Positions 9,533 to 18,258 of a stretch of DNA of 43,840 nt are shown here, piece after piece. The notes beneath the pieces are model-generated. The model saw only the letters and a program-made list of their open reading frames with translations, searched no databases and was not told where the DNA came from. Source of the DNA: Methanothrix sp. (GTDB lineage Archaea; Halobacteriota; Methanosarcinia; Methanotrichales; Methanotrichaceae); NCBI GenBank assembly GCA_025361645.1, contig JANYKI010000128.1, positions 1-43,840 of the forward strand. The letters are read 5' to 3'. Numbering within the stretch: the first letter of the stretch is position 1; each line of letters starts with the position of its first letter. Both the position numbers and the translations under genes were made by a program.

Positions 9533-9868
9533 CTAGAAGGTATAAATCCGGCTGCCTTCTTGCATCATGTCGTCCACCAGACTCTCGTAAAAATCAGTTG
9601 GCACGATTGCCTTCCCATCAGCAGAAACGCCCCTAGCTTCCAGGTCTTCCCGGCAAGCTATGATTCTATGCCTGCCGGGCAGAGCGGATGCTAAAGTCTG
9701 GTCCGCCTGGCCTGCTTGACTGGCCTTGTCAGCCTCTTCCCGGCCCAGCAGATTATAGACCCCATCTCCGGCCAGATAGACCACCGCATCAACAGAGCTG
9801 GCCAAGAGTCGCAGGCATAGTTTTGTGCGCTCGTTCTGGGGCGTTTTGGTTAAAAGAAATATCCTCAT
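9533..9868 (-). CDS. DsrH/TusB-like sulfur relay protein
   Basis: MRIFLLTKTPQNERTKLCLRLLASSVDAVVYLAGDGVYNLL...IIACREDLEARGV; overlaps the DsrF-like ORF. Confidence 0.8.
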   Translation of the reverse strand: MRIFLLTKTPQNERTKLCLRLLASSVDAVVYLAGDGVYNLLGREEADKASQAGQADQTLASALPGRHRIIACREDLEARGVSADGKAIVPTDFYESLVDDMMQEGSRIYTF

Positions 9869-10206
9869 AATAGTATAATGCTATCCGATTGCAGCATCTC
9901 CTTTAAGAACATCTCCTCGTCCATAAGGTCCACTCTCTCCACCAGGCTGGCGCTCATGAGGCCTCGATCCGCCAGGGATAGTTCATGTGCTACGATCCTC
10001 ATCTCCGGATAGGCGTAAAGGATGTCGGAGTGATTGGGCAGCCCCAAAGCTCTGCTGTCCTGACCGGCCAGGGCCAGGTAGACGCCGTCCCCGTAAAGGC
10101 CCACAGCTACATCCATCTTGCTGCTCACCGCTGCCGCATTGAGCAGGCCGAATGCCTTCTCGCTGCCGTAGGGGGCGCTGTCCAGGAGAAAGAAAAAGGA
10201 TCTCAC
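9865..10206 (-). CDS. DsrF/TusC-like sulfur relay protein
   Basis: VRSFFFLLDSAPYGSEKAFGLLNAAAVSSKMDVAVGLYGDGVYLAL. Start uncertain (GTG at 10206 or upstream). Confidence 0.75.
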   Translation of the reverse strand: MRSFFFLLDSAPYGSEKAFGLLNAAAVSSKMDVAVGLYGDGVYLALAGQDSRALGLPNHSDILYAYPEMRIVAHELSLADRGLMSASLVERVDLMDEEMFLKEMLQSDSIILL

Positions 10207-10267
10207 AAATAGAACATATTTAAAGCATGAATAACTAGATTTCCATTCATACTTTGAGGCGAGAGAC

Positions 10268-10516
10268 ATGAGCAAGATTGCCGAGATGGTCCAGGAGCTC
10301 CCACCCGATCTTCAGCAAGAGGTCGAGGATTATGTGCAGTTCTTGCTGGAAAAAAAGGTAAGAAAGCACAAAGGCCGCATGAAGCTAGACTGGAGGGGCG
10401 CTTTACGTGATATGAAGGACGAGTACACTTCAGTAGAACTGCAACACAAGGCTCTCGATTATCTTGTTAGAGCCACTACCCTGTCGCTTTCCTCCAGCAT
10501 CTCTGCCAGGCGGTAG
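10268..10516 (+). CDS. DUF2281-like putative antitoxin, no toxin partner visible
   Basis: MSKIAEMVQELPPDLQQEVEDYVQFLLEKK...MKLDWRGALRDMKDEYTSVELQHKALDY. The C-terminus after ~10464 overlaps the opposing DsrE gene and looks non-native. Confidence 0.6.
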   Translation: MSKIAEMVQELPPDLQQEVEDYVQFLLEKKVRKHKGRMKLDWRGALRDMKDEYTSVELQHKALDYLVRATTLSLSSSISARR

Positions 10517-10827
10517 AGGCTAGTGATCTTGATCCCCTCCACATAGTCCTCGCTCTTTCCGCCCTCGGGCGCATAGCCGCGCGCCGTGGCGCACCTGGGG
10601 CAAGCCTCCACCGTTGCCCCCAGCCGGGCCAGCTCAGCGAAGAGCTTTCCCGCATTGGCAAAAAAGGCAGGATTCTGGCCGGCCTTGGGGATATGGACAG
10701 CATCCAGATAGAGGAAGATATTTACCCGGTGCGCTTTTGAGTTCGCCGCTTTAGCAATCTTGTAGGCCATCTCAGCATACTGGGAGATGTAGGGCCCGTC
10801 CGTGAGGATAATGGTCAATGTGCCCAT
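10459..10827 (-). CDS. DsrE/TusD-like sulfur relay protein
   Basis: MGTLTIILTDGPYISQYAEMAYKIAKAANSKAHRVNIFLYLDAVHIPKAGQ...GATVEACPRCATARG. Confidence 0.85.
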   Translation of the reverse strand: MGTLTIILTDGPYISQYAEMAYKIAKAANSKAHRVNIFLYLDAVHIPKAGQNPAFFANAGKLFAELARLGATVEACPRCATARGYAPEGGKSEDYVEGIKITSLYRLAEMLEESDRVVALTR

Positions 10828-10912
10828 GCGTCGTTCCCCATAAATCCTAAATACCTCATACTACTGCCGCCACTATTATTACTATTACTACTATTTACTC
10901 TTACTAATCAGC

Positions 10913-11719
10913 TTACAAATACTCTCGTAAGGCTCGCAGCGTTTCCAGGCTGGTGGCGAACCTGGGCTCCAGCAGCGGCGTGCACTTCTCTAATGCGGTC
11001 TCCCCCGCAACCAGCCGGATGGCAAAGGCGTAGCAGCTCTGCTCTCCACAGATCTTGCAGTCGGTCCTGGGCAGATATTTGTAGATCTCGGCGTGATCCA
11101 CCATAACCCTCTCCCTGGCCACGGGCGTAATGCCGCTGGCGATGGCTTTATTGATGGTCTCTTTCAGGCTTTCCAAAACTGCCCGGGCTTCCGCCTCGCT
11201 GCTGATCATGGTCATGGTTACGTTGCCCGTAGAGTAGAGGGTGATGAGGACATTGCCCTTTTGAATGATGAGCGCCCCGATCCTCTCCGAATATCTGCCT
11301 CGCGGAAATAAGGGCTCCAAGAGCTTCAGGGCCCCGCCCAAATTCGGCTCCAGTCGGGCGATGATGCGAAATTTGGAGACATCGGCAATGCAGGGCAATA
11401 GCTGCCGTACCTCGGTGATCTTGAGGGGCATTGTCCCGGAGAGGTCCTTCCGGGCCTCTGCTGGCTTCTCGGCCTTGGTCTCCATGAAATTCTTGCCGAA
11501 TTCGGTCAGGACGATTTGCTCCTCCTTGATGTCGGCAAGTCCGGCCTGTTGCAGCATTTGCAGGTGATAGTCCAGCATGCTGGCTCCCGCCGCCTGCTCG
11601 ACCTCAGCTCTTGTTCTTTCTTTCTCAACCAGCATGGCCATAATCTTTCTTCTCGTGGCATTGGCCATGGCGTTGCTCACGAGCTTAACGTCTGCCTGTC
11701 CTCCAACCATATTGTCCAC
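10913..11719 (-). CDS. Winged-helix regulator with C-terminal 4Fe-4S (CxxCGxxxC) domain
   Basis: N-terminal wHTH MANATRRKIMAMLVEKERTRAEVEQAAGASMLDYHLQMLQQAGL; C-terminal TDCKICGEQSCYAFAIRLVAGETALEKCTPL resembles the PF04060-type FeS domain. Confidence 0.8.
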   Translation of the reverse strand: MDNMVGGQADVKLVSNAMANATRRKIMAMLVEKERTRAEVEQAAGASMLDYHLQMLQQAGLADIKEEQIVLTEFGKNFMETKAEKPAEARKDLSGTMPLKITEVRQLLPCIADVSKFRIIARLEPNLGGALKLLEPLFPRGRYSERIGALIIQKGNVLITLYSTGNVTMTMISSEAEARAVLESLKETINKAIASGITPVARERVMVDHAEIYKYLPRTDCKICGEQSCYAFAIRLVAGETALEKCTPLLEPRFATSLETLRALREYL

Positions 11720-11735
11720 CCCATTGGCAAATCAA

Positions 11736-12209
11736 TTATTTTCTCTTAAGCTGTCCAGCTAAGTTGAGCATATCAGTAACTGCCCCATCCGAGATCCTGT
11801 AGCGACACCATTTTCCCTCCTTTCTCTCTTTTACGAGGCCAGCGTCTTCAAGTATGGAGAGATTATGGGATACAGAGGATTGCGGTCTTTTCAGAGCCAG
11901 CATTATCTCACCAATGCATAGCTCTCCTCCGCTCAGAAGTTTGAGAATCTTGAGGCGGGTCACATCCGCTACAGCCTTAAAGACTTTCATCTCGGCAGTA
12001 AAATCCAATTCTTCTATCTTTTTTGCCTGAGCGCATACCTGGAGACATCGCTCTCTGGCAATGCTTCTATCTCCATAAAACCGGGCCAGAGTATTTTCTG
12101 CTTCGCAGCAAGCGCTATTGTCCTGGCAGGAGACTTTCTCTACTCCCGGCTGAGGAAGGGGCAATCTTTTTCTTGGGATCATTGGGAGTTCTTTATCCAG
12201 CATTAGCAC
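11736..12209 (-). CDS. ArsR-family transcriptional regulator with N-terminal extension
   Basis: AEMKVFKAVADVTRLKILKLLSGGELCIGEIMLALKRPQSSVSHNLSILEDAGLVKERKEGKWCRYRIS. Confidence 0.93.
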   Translation of the reverse strand: MLMLDKELPMIPRKRLPLPQPGVEKVSCQDNSACCEAENTLARFYGDRSIARERCLQVCAQAKKIEELDFTAEMKVFKAVADVTRLKILKLLSGGELCIGEIMLALKRPQSSVSHNLSILEDAGLVKERKEGKWCRYRISDGAVTDMLNLAGQLKRK

Positions 12210-12449
12210 AGCCTACCATGGTGATTTATTACTACTCGTATCAATCTATTCATATATAAGGATTTCTAGATACGATTCTCTTTGCCAAAAGAGATATAAG
12301 TATTCTCAAAAAAAGTTTCCCGCCGGTGAGTTTTTCGAGGATTTAGGTTACCGCAACGATCAGAACAATCACTTTCCGCTACTAGTAAAAAATTAGCATT
12401 TTCCCTTTAGATCCGCCGCTATTGGGGTGCATCTTTTTTTGGCTTCTTC

Positions 12450-12665
12450 TTACTCTTTCTTGCCTAGCGTATTCATGCCGAGCATCGAATAGAGCGGACA
12501 GGTCCCGATAATTCCCGTCACGAGCAGGATCAGTCCGATAAGCGCAACAAGATACGACCATGGTGCTGCGACCGTATTCACCACGAAGAGGTACAGCAGG
12601 ATAATTCCAAGAATGATCCTGATCACACGATCAATCATGCCAACATTCTTTTCTCCAATCTTCAC
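12450..12665 (-). CDS. DUF2892-family small membrane protein
   Basis: NVGMIDRVIRIILGIILLYLF...LIGLILLVTGIIGTCPLYSMLGMNT. Confidence 0.88.
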   Translation of the reverse strand: MKIGEKNVGMIDRVIRIILGIILLYLFVVNTVAAPWSYLVALIGLILLVTGIIGTCPLYSMLGMNTLGKKE

Positions 12666-12855
12666 ATCTTTTCACCAAGATATAATAGCATGGATTAGAA
12701 TATAAAATTATTGCATATCTGCCACGAACACTTAATCTATTTTCTCCTAAATACATATCAAAGATGGAGCTACCCAAAATGCGTTGAGATAATCTGCGTT
12801 TACAAGCCGCAATGTCTTTATTGTCAATAGATAAAGCAGGAGGTGTGAGTTAGAT

Positions 12856-13362
12856 ATGGACATCATTATCCGCAATGAGATCAAGTCGGACATCAAAGCG
12901 ATATCGGAGATCACGAAAGCCGCTTTTGAGACTCTTGCAGTTAGTAACCAAACGGAACAGTTCATTATTGATGCACTGCGAGATGCGAACGCGCTTACCA
13001 TCTCGTTGGTGGCAGTTTCTGGGAAAGAGGTGGTAGGCCACATAGCTTTCTCGCCTGTGACCATTTCCGATGGTAGCCTCGGTTGGTATGGTCTCGGACC
13101 CATCTCTGTCTTGCCGGAATTACAGAAGCAGGGTATCGGAAAATCCCTGATCCGTGAAGGCCTGTCCTCACTAAAGTCGTTGGGTGCAAAGGGCTGCGTG
13201 CTCGTGGGAGATCCCGGCTACTACGAGCGGTTCGGCTTCAGAAGTCCCAAGTACCTGGTTATTGACAGCGTTCCCCAGGAGTACGTTCTTGCATTGCCGT
13301 TCGATGAAAGCAAAATCCATGGTACTGTGGTATTTCATGATGGTTTTGCTGCAACCGGCTAA
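12856..13362 (+). CDS. GNAT-family N-acetyltransferase
   Basis: LGPISVLPELQKQGIGKSLIREGLSSLKSLGAKGCVLVGDPGYYERFGF. Confidence 0.93.
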   Translation: MDIIIRNEIKSDIKAISEITKAAFETLAVSNQTEQFIIDALRDANALTISLVAVSGKEVVGHIAFSPVTISDGSLGWYGLGPISVLPELQKQGIGKSLIREGLSSLKSLGAKGCVLVGDPGYYERFGFRSPKYLVIDSVPQEYVLALPFDESKIHGTVVFHDGFAATG

Positions 13363-13614
13363 CAATGGCGCAGGTGCCAATCGGCGGAATAGGGCGCTTC
13401 GACTCAAGCTCGGTTGAGTTCCTTGGCTTGACACCGACGAATGAGATGCGTCTTCTTCTCAAATAAGGAGGGGCCCTACAAACAGGGAATGTGACCTTGG
13501 GGAGAACCATGACGAAGACTTCGTCAGAGATTAAAGGTAAAATGCTTGCCGAACCAGGCTTTCTACTGTGCTGGCAAAACGAAACTGAAGCGTGACGTTC
13601 GACAAGCTGGATAA

Positions 13615-14202
13615 ATGAATATGGCAGAAACAACGGCTATAGACATTGAGTGGATAGGACCCTTCGCATGGCCAAAGTTCGAGACTGAATCCGATCTCCC
13701 TGCAATTCCGAAGCATCCTGGCATCTACTTGATGACCTCTGCATATAAAACGGGCTACATAATCTATGCGGCAGGAATTACACGCCGACCTATACCAATA
13801 CGTTTCCGAGAGCACACCATGAAGTACCTGAGCGGGGATTATACGATCTTGGACATGTCTGTCATGAAGCTCGGGGTACGAAAAGAGATATGGCATGGGT
13901 GGGGTTGGACGCCAGAGAAACGCAAAGATTACGAGCGCAGGGAAAACGAGTTGGCGGAGGCTGCCAGAAAGCAATTAGCGGCATTTCGCATTTTCGTAGC
14001 AAATGTAGGCAAGATGCCTCGGATTCTTGAGCGACTTGAAGCGACAATAATCAATACACTCTATAAAGATGCTCCGCCTTTCTGCGATATTCCAGACAGA
14101 GGAATGATGCTTGCTCCACGATGGAAATCGGAAATTCCAATTACGGTATTTATGCATTGCGCTGTGAAGCTCCACGGGATTCCGCAACAGCTTGAGATAT
14201 AA
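13615..14202 (+). CDS. GIY-YIG-like domain protein (tentative)
   Basis: PGIYLMTSA...YIIYAAGITRRPIPIRFREHTMKYLSGDY...RLEATIINTLYKDAPPFCDIPDRGM pattern. Confidence 0.5.
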   Translation: MNMAETTAIDIEWIGPFAWPKFETESDLPAIPKHPGIYLMTSAYKTGYIIYAAGITRRPIPIRFREHTMKYLSGDYTILDMSVMKLGVRKEIWHGWGWTPEKRKDYERRENELAEAARKQLAAFRIFVANVGKMPRILERLEATIINTLYKDAPPFCDIPDRGMMLAPRWKSEIPITVFMHCAVKLHGIPQQLEI

Positions 14203-14334
14203 CGTCGAACAACAGCCTGCTGCCTTCTCGCTGTTGATAGGGTCCAGTTTCACGCGAAGCCGCGAAGCAAAAAAAATTGGTTTATTTCGGCCCTCGCCGT
14301 ACTAGCTGTCGCACCTCGCCCGATCTCCCGCAAA

Positions 14335-14438
14335 CTATCTCTCCATCAGCTTAACCGCCACATTCGCCAGTCCTATCTGCATCGGCACCTCGATGAGTGG
14401 CCCGATCACGGCAGTGAAGGCTTCATGAGATGCAATGC
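14335..14438 (-). pseudogene. Relic of an ACR3 arsenite permease C-terminus
   Basis: Minus strand reads [33 protein letters not shown]-stop, matching [33 protein letters not shown] of the intact ACR3 at 15297-16373. Confidence 0.85.
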
Positions 14439-14484
14439 GCCTCGTTCGGCAAGTTTAAACTTCAGAAGCATGTGAGGATCAGTT

Positions 14485-15198
14485 ATGACCAATCCATGCA
14501 AAGAAGGAAATTTCGACGAAAGACCGCCGGTGAATGTTGAAGAATATGATAAGTCCATCAGGCTATTTTGTGGTGCTTACGAAGAGATGTTTAAACTGAC
14601 TCATTGCTACCTGCGAGCGAGGCTTCCCAAGCAGGCCAAGATTCTGGTAGTTGGCGCAGGCACCGGTATGGAAATTTCCGAATTTGCTCCTTTGAACCCT
14701 GGCTGGTCGTTTTGCGGCGTTGATCCTTCTGCAGATATGCTCTCTCTTGCCAGGAAAAAAATCTGTGAAAAGAATCTGGCCTGCGAAATTGAGTTAAGAA
14801 AGGGGTATGTGGATGACCTCAAAGATGAGGAGGTTTTCGACGCTGCCACCTGCATTCTGGTAATGCATTTTTTGAAAGACGACGGGACTAAGTTAGCGCT
14901 ACTCGAAAGCATATGCAAACGCTTGAAGCGCGGTGCACCTTTTGTATTGATAGATGGTTTTGGAGAGCCGGGAAGTATGGATTTCGAGGAGATCAAAGCG
15001 GCCTGGAAGAATTACCCTGTAATTAGCGGTGTGCCAGGCGAGATGGTGGAAAACGTCTTCAATGAAGTAATTATGAAGATGATCCAATTTGTTCCAGAGT
15101 CGCGTATAATGGAATTGCTGGAAACAGCGGGCTTCACAAGGGTGTCCAAGTACTTTTCAGGATTTCTCTATGGCGGTTGGATGGGCTATAAGAAATAG
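14485..15198 (+). CDS. Class I SAM-dependent methyltransferase
   Basis: AKILVVGAGTGMEISEFAPLNPGWSFCGVDPSADMLSLARKKI; ATCILVMHFL. Confidence 0.93.
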   Translation: MTNPCKEGNFDERPPVNVEEYDKSIRLFCGAYEEMFKLTHCYLRARLPKQAKILVVGAGTGMEISEFAPLNPGWSFCGVDPSADMLSLARKKICEKNLACEIELRKGYVDDLKDEEVFDAATCILVMHFLKDDGTKLALLESICKRLKRGAPFVLIDGFGEPGSMDFEEIKAAWKNYPVISGVPGEMVENVFNEVIMKMIQFVPESRIMELLETAGFTRVSKYFSGFLYGGWMGYKK

Positions 15199-15296
15199 AT
15201 ATCAAAGAAAGCCGAACGGCGAAACTGCGGCAGCGCACCCATGCATTAAGTTGCGAGTCATTGCACTTTTAAAAAATGGTTGATATTTATTTTTTA

Positions 15297-16373
15297 TCAG
15301 TTCCTGCTATCACATGTCGCCCGAGCACCGGCAAAGTATCTATCCTTCAGCTTCAAAGACACATTCACCAGCATGATCAGCATGGGCACCTCGATGAGCG
15401 GCCCGATGACAGCAGCAAACGCCTCCTGCGAGGCGATGCCAAAGACGCCCACAGCTACAGCGATAGCCAGCTCGAAGTTGTTGCTGGCCGCAGTAAAGGA
15501 CAGAGCTGCTGTGTTCTCGTAGTTGACTCCCAGTTTGTAAGCCATAAAGAAGCTGACAAAGAACATGAGCAGGAAGTAAATGGCCAGAGGCACGGCCACC
15601 CGCACCACATCCAGGGGAAGCTGGACGATGTAGTTGCCCTTCAGGGAGAACATCACCACAATGGTAAAGAGCAGGGCGATGAGCGTCAGGGGCGAGATTT
15701 TAGGTATGAAATCCCTCTCGTACCAGACTCTTCCTCGGGCCTTGATCAGGCTGAATCTGGTGATTATGCCGGCCAGGAAGGGTATGCCCAGATAAATGAA
15801 GACGCTCTGTGCAATCTGGGAAATTGTTACATTGACCAGCGTTCCCTCAGCTATGCCTAGAGCTGCCGGCAGCACTGTGATAAAAACATAGGCGTAAACG
15901 GAATAGAACAGCACCTGGAATATGGAGTTGAGCCCCACCAGGGCGGCGCAGTACTCGGTGCAGCCGCGAGCCAGTTCATTCCAGACGATGACCATGGCGA
16001 TGCAGCGAGCCAGACCGATGAGGATTATGCCGTACATGAGATGAGGATAATCTCGGAGGAAGATTACCGCCAATGCAAACATCAGAATGGGACCGATGAT
16101 CCAATTTTGTATCAGGGAAAGACTGAGGACCTTTCTGTCTTCGAAAACCCTTCCCAGCTCTTCATACTTTACCTTGGCCAGAGGCGGATACATCATCAGA
16201 ATTAGCCCGATGGCGATAGGTATTGATGTTGTGCCGATTTGCAGGCTTAAGATGAACCGGGTAATTCCGGGAGCATAGTAGCCCACGGCCACACCGAGGA
16301 ACATGGCTACAAAGATCCAGATAGTGAGGTAGCGGGATAAGAAATCCAGGCCCTTACTGACACCATTTGACAT
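15297..16373 (-). CDS. ACR3-family arsenite efflux permease
   Basis: [66 protein letters not shown]. Confidence 0.95.
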   Translation of the reverse strand: MSNGVSKGLDFLSRYLTIWIFVAMFLGVAVGYYAPGITRFILSLQIGTTSIPIAIGLILMMYPPLAKVKYEELGRVFEDRKVLSLSLIQNWIIGPILMFALAVIFLRDYPHLMYGIILIGLARCIAMVIVWNELARGCTEYCAALVGLNSIFQVLFYSVYAYVFITVLPAALGIAEGTLVNVTISQIAQSVFIYLGIPFLAGIITRFSLIKARGRVWYERDFIPKISPLTLIALLFTIVVMFSLKGNYIVQLPLDVVRVAVPLAIYFLLMFFVSFFMAYKLGVNYENTAALSFTAASNNFELAIAVAVGVFGIASQEAFAAVIGPLIEVPMLIMLVNVSLKLKDRYFAGARATCDSRN

Positions 16374-16409
16374 TTAACTCCTCCCTCCATTGGTAAAATT
16401 AAAAATTAA

Positions 16410-17444
16410 TTATGTCGTGCCAAGCTTGGTGTACTTCGAGCCGACAGCGTCTTCACCGGCAGTGGATGTCTTGTTCCCGGTGTCGGAGGTCGTTTCATTA
16501 ACTGCGTCCCCAGACTTGTGCGCCTTCCAGTCCTCCCAGGTATAAATGCTGGCCTCATATCCCATGAGCTGCAAGGCATACCAGACCAGAGCAGACCGAC
16601 TGTAATCATCGGAATAGACCACAATCGGCTTTTCTTTGTCCAGCCTGCTGAACACCGTGCCCAAATCCGTACCGGTTTTGATCTTATCTCCTTTGATCAC
16701 ATTGGCTGGATCCAGTGCGATAGAACCAGGTATGCGGCCTTTGCCAAACTCGACGAACGGCCGGACGTCTATGATCTGGGCCTGGCCGGACTTCACGTAT
16801 TGGTATTCAGCTATTACCTGTGGCTTGACCAGAGGCTTGTACTCCGTGCCTGGCAGTATGTTTGCAGGAGCCTCTTCAGGCAGGCCGGAAGCTTTCCAGT
16901 CGCCCAGACTTCCATCCAGGAGCTTGACATCCTTTTGTCCCAGGTAGCGCAGCACCAAAAAGGCAAATTCAGCCTCGCCAGAGCTCTCTTTGCCGGCGTA
17001 TAGAACTATGGAATCATCTCTGGAGACACCGGCATCTCCCAGAACCTTGGCAAGTTCTTCATCGGTCTTAAGGCTGCCTTCACTATTAAGGAAGACTTTG
17101 CAGGGAATGTGAATGGCATTCTTAATGTGAGATGTAGAATAGCTGTCTGTGTTGGACACGTCCATTACCACATCTGAGCTGGAAACGCTCTTCATAGCCT
17201 TGAGGATCGCACCATTCGGAAAGGAGGCCACTCTATCGAACGGCTTTTGCGTGCCGGACGTGCCGCTCCCTGAATTTCCCGCAGCGCTATCCCCGGCGCT
17301 GCCTGGCAAGCCCGTGCCAACCTCAGAGTTCAGGAAACCGCTCGGATCCCAGTTGCCACCACTGCAACTGCAGCCTGCGTCCACCACGGGAGCAAAAGCT
17401 ATCAAGGAAAGTATCAGAATTCCAATTGCATTGAATTTTGTCAT
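16410..17444 (-). CDS. Secreted double-rhodanese-like protein lacking both active-site cysteines
   Basis: N-terminal signal/lipobox-like VVDAGCSCSGG; two rhodanese-type repeats with loops VLYAGKESSGEAEF and VVYSDDYSRSALV. Confidence 0.85.
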   Translation of the reverse strand: MTKFNAIGILILSLIAFAPVVDAGCSCSGGNWDPSGFLNSEVGTGLPGSAGDSAAGNSGSGTSGTQKPFDRVASFPNGAILKAMKSVSSSDVVMDVSNTDSYSTSHIKNAIHIPCKVFLNSEGSLKTDEELAKVLGDAGVSRDDSIVLYAGKESSGEAEFAFLVLRYLGQKDVKLLDGSLGDWKASGLPEEAPANILPGTEYKPLVKPQVIAEYQYVKSGQAQIIDVRPFVEFGKGRIPGSIALDPANVIKGDKIKTGTDLGTVFSRLDKEKPIVVYSDDYSRSALVWYALQLMGYEASIYTWEDWKAHKSGDAVNETTSDTGNKTSTAGEDAVGSKYTKLGTT

Positions 17445-17459
17445 TGATTGTTGCCTCTC

Positions 17460-17852
17460 TCAGACTTTCGCTTCTTTCATCAGCTTCACTAAATTTAGCA
17501 TATCTATCACAGCGCCTTCGGACAGCCGGTATCTGGACCATCTTCCGTCTTTGCGTTCTTTGATGAGACCTGCATCCTTGAGGATGGAGAGGTGGTGAGA
17601 AGTGCTGGATTGCGGTCGGTCCACGCCGACCATGATCTCGCATACGCATAGCTCGCCTTCCCGCAAAAGCGACACGATCTTGAGGCGGCAGGGATCGGAC
17701 AATGCCTTGAATATTTCTGCCTCAACTTCGATCTCCTTCTCGTCCAGCTTGCTTGTAATGGAGCGCAGCTTATTGACTTTGCACTCGGCCTTATCGGCAT
17801 CTCCAATCAGCCGCGTCATCCTGCTGACAGCCTCTTTTGGAATACATGCCAT
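17460..17852 (-). CDS. ArsR-family transcriptional regulator
   Basis: IFKALSDPCRLKIVSLLREGELCVCEIMVGVDRPQSSTSHHLSILKDAGLIKERKDGRWSRYRLS. Confidence 0.95.
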   Translation of the reverse strand: MACIPKEAVSRMTRLIGDADKAECKVNKLRSITSKLDEKEIEVEAEIFKALSDPCRLKIVSLLREGELCVCEIMVGVDRPQSSTSHHLSILKDAGLIKERKDGRWSRYRLSEGAVIDMLNLVKLMKEAKV

Positions 17853-18049
17853 GCAATGATCCTCTCTAGCAGCAACCGCAGCTTTTTTGAGCCAGGAGGC
17901 TATGCGCTTCTTGCTTCAAACAACCCTCGCATATCCTTATTCTCCCTCTCTCTTTGTGACTGACTATGAAGAGGGATTCTACTTCACTATTGCAGATTTC
18001 GCATTTCACTGGGCTCATTTTGGTATTCACCTATTTCATGCATCTTGAT

Positions 18050-18069
18050 CCGCCCTAATTGCAGGGCGG
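18050..18069. promoter_or_regulatory. Perfect inverted repeat CCGCCCT-N6-AGGGCGG upstream of the thioredoxin/CcdA genes; operator or hairpin
   Basis: Read directly: CCGCCCTaattgcAGGGCGG in the divergent arsR / thioredoxin intergenic region. Confidence 0.5.
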
Positions 18070-18170
18070 TCTGGACATCCATATCCAGTTATTTCGATAT
18101 ATAAGATTTTCCCGTCATACAGTTAAACCCAGGTACGACATCTGTCTTTAATTAAATATAATCATAAAGT

Positions 18171-18185
18171 CGAAAGGCTTATATC
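18171..18185 (+). promoter_or_regulatory. Candidate archaeal BRE/TATA element
   Basis: CGAAAGGCTTATATC located ~75 nt upstream of the 18259 ORF start. Confidence 0.4.
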
Positions 18186-18258
18186 CAATAATGTCGATGC
18201 TATCGGCATTGGGAATGAGTGTGGAAAAGAATAGCATGCAACGTGGAGAGTGTGTTTA

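Noticed and set aside
13365-13466. 33-aa ORF MAQVPIGGIGRFDSSSVEFLGLTPTNEMRLLLK after the GNAT gene
   Set aside because: No clear ribosome-binding site, coupling or recognisable family; could be a remnant, but support is too weak to list.
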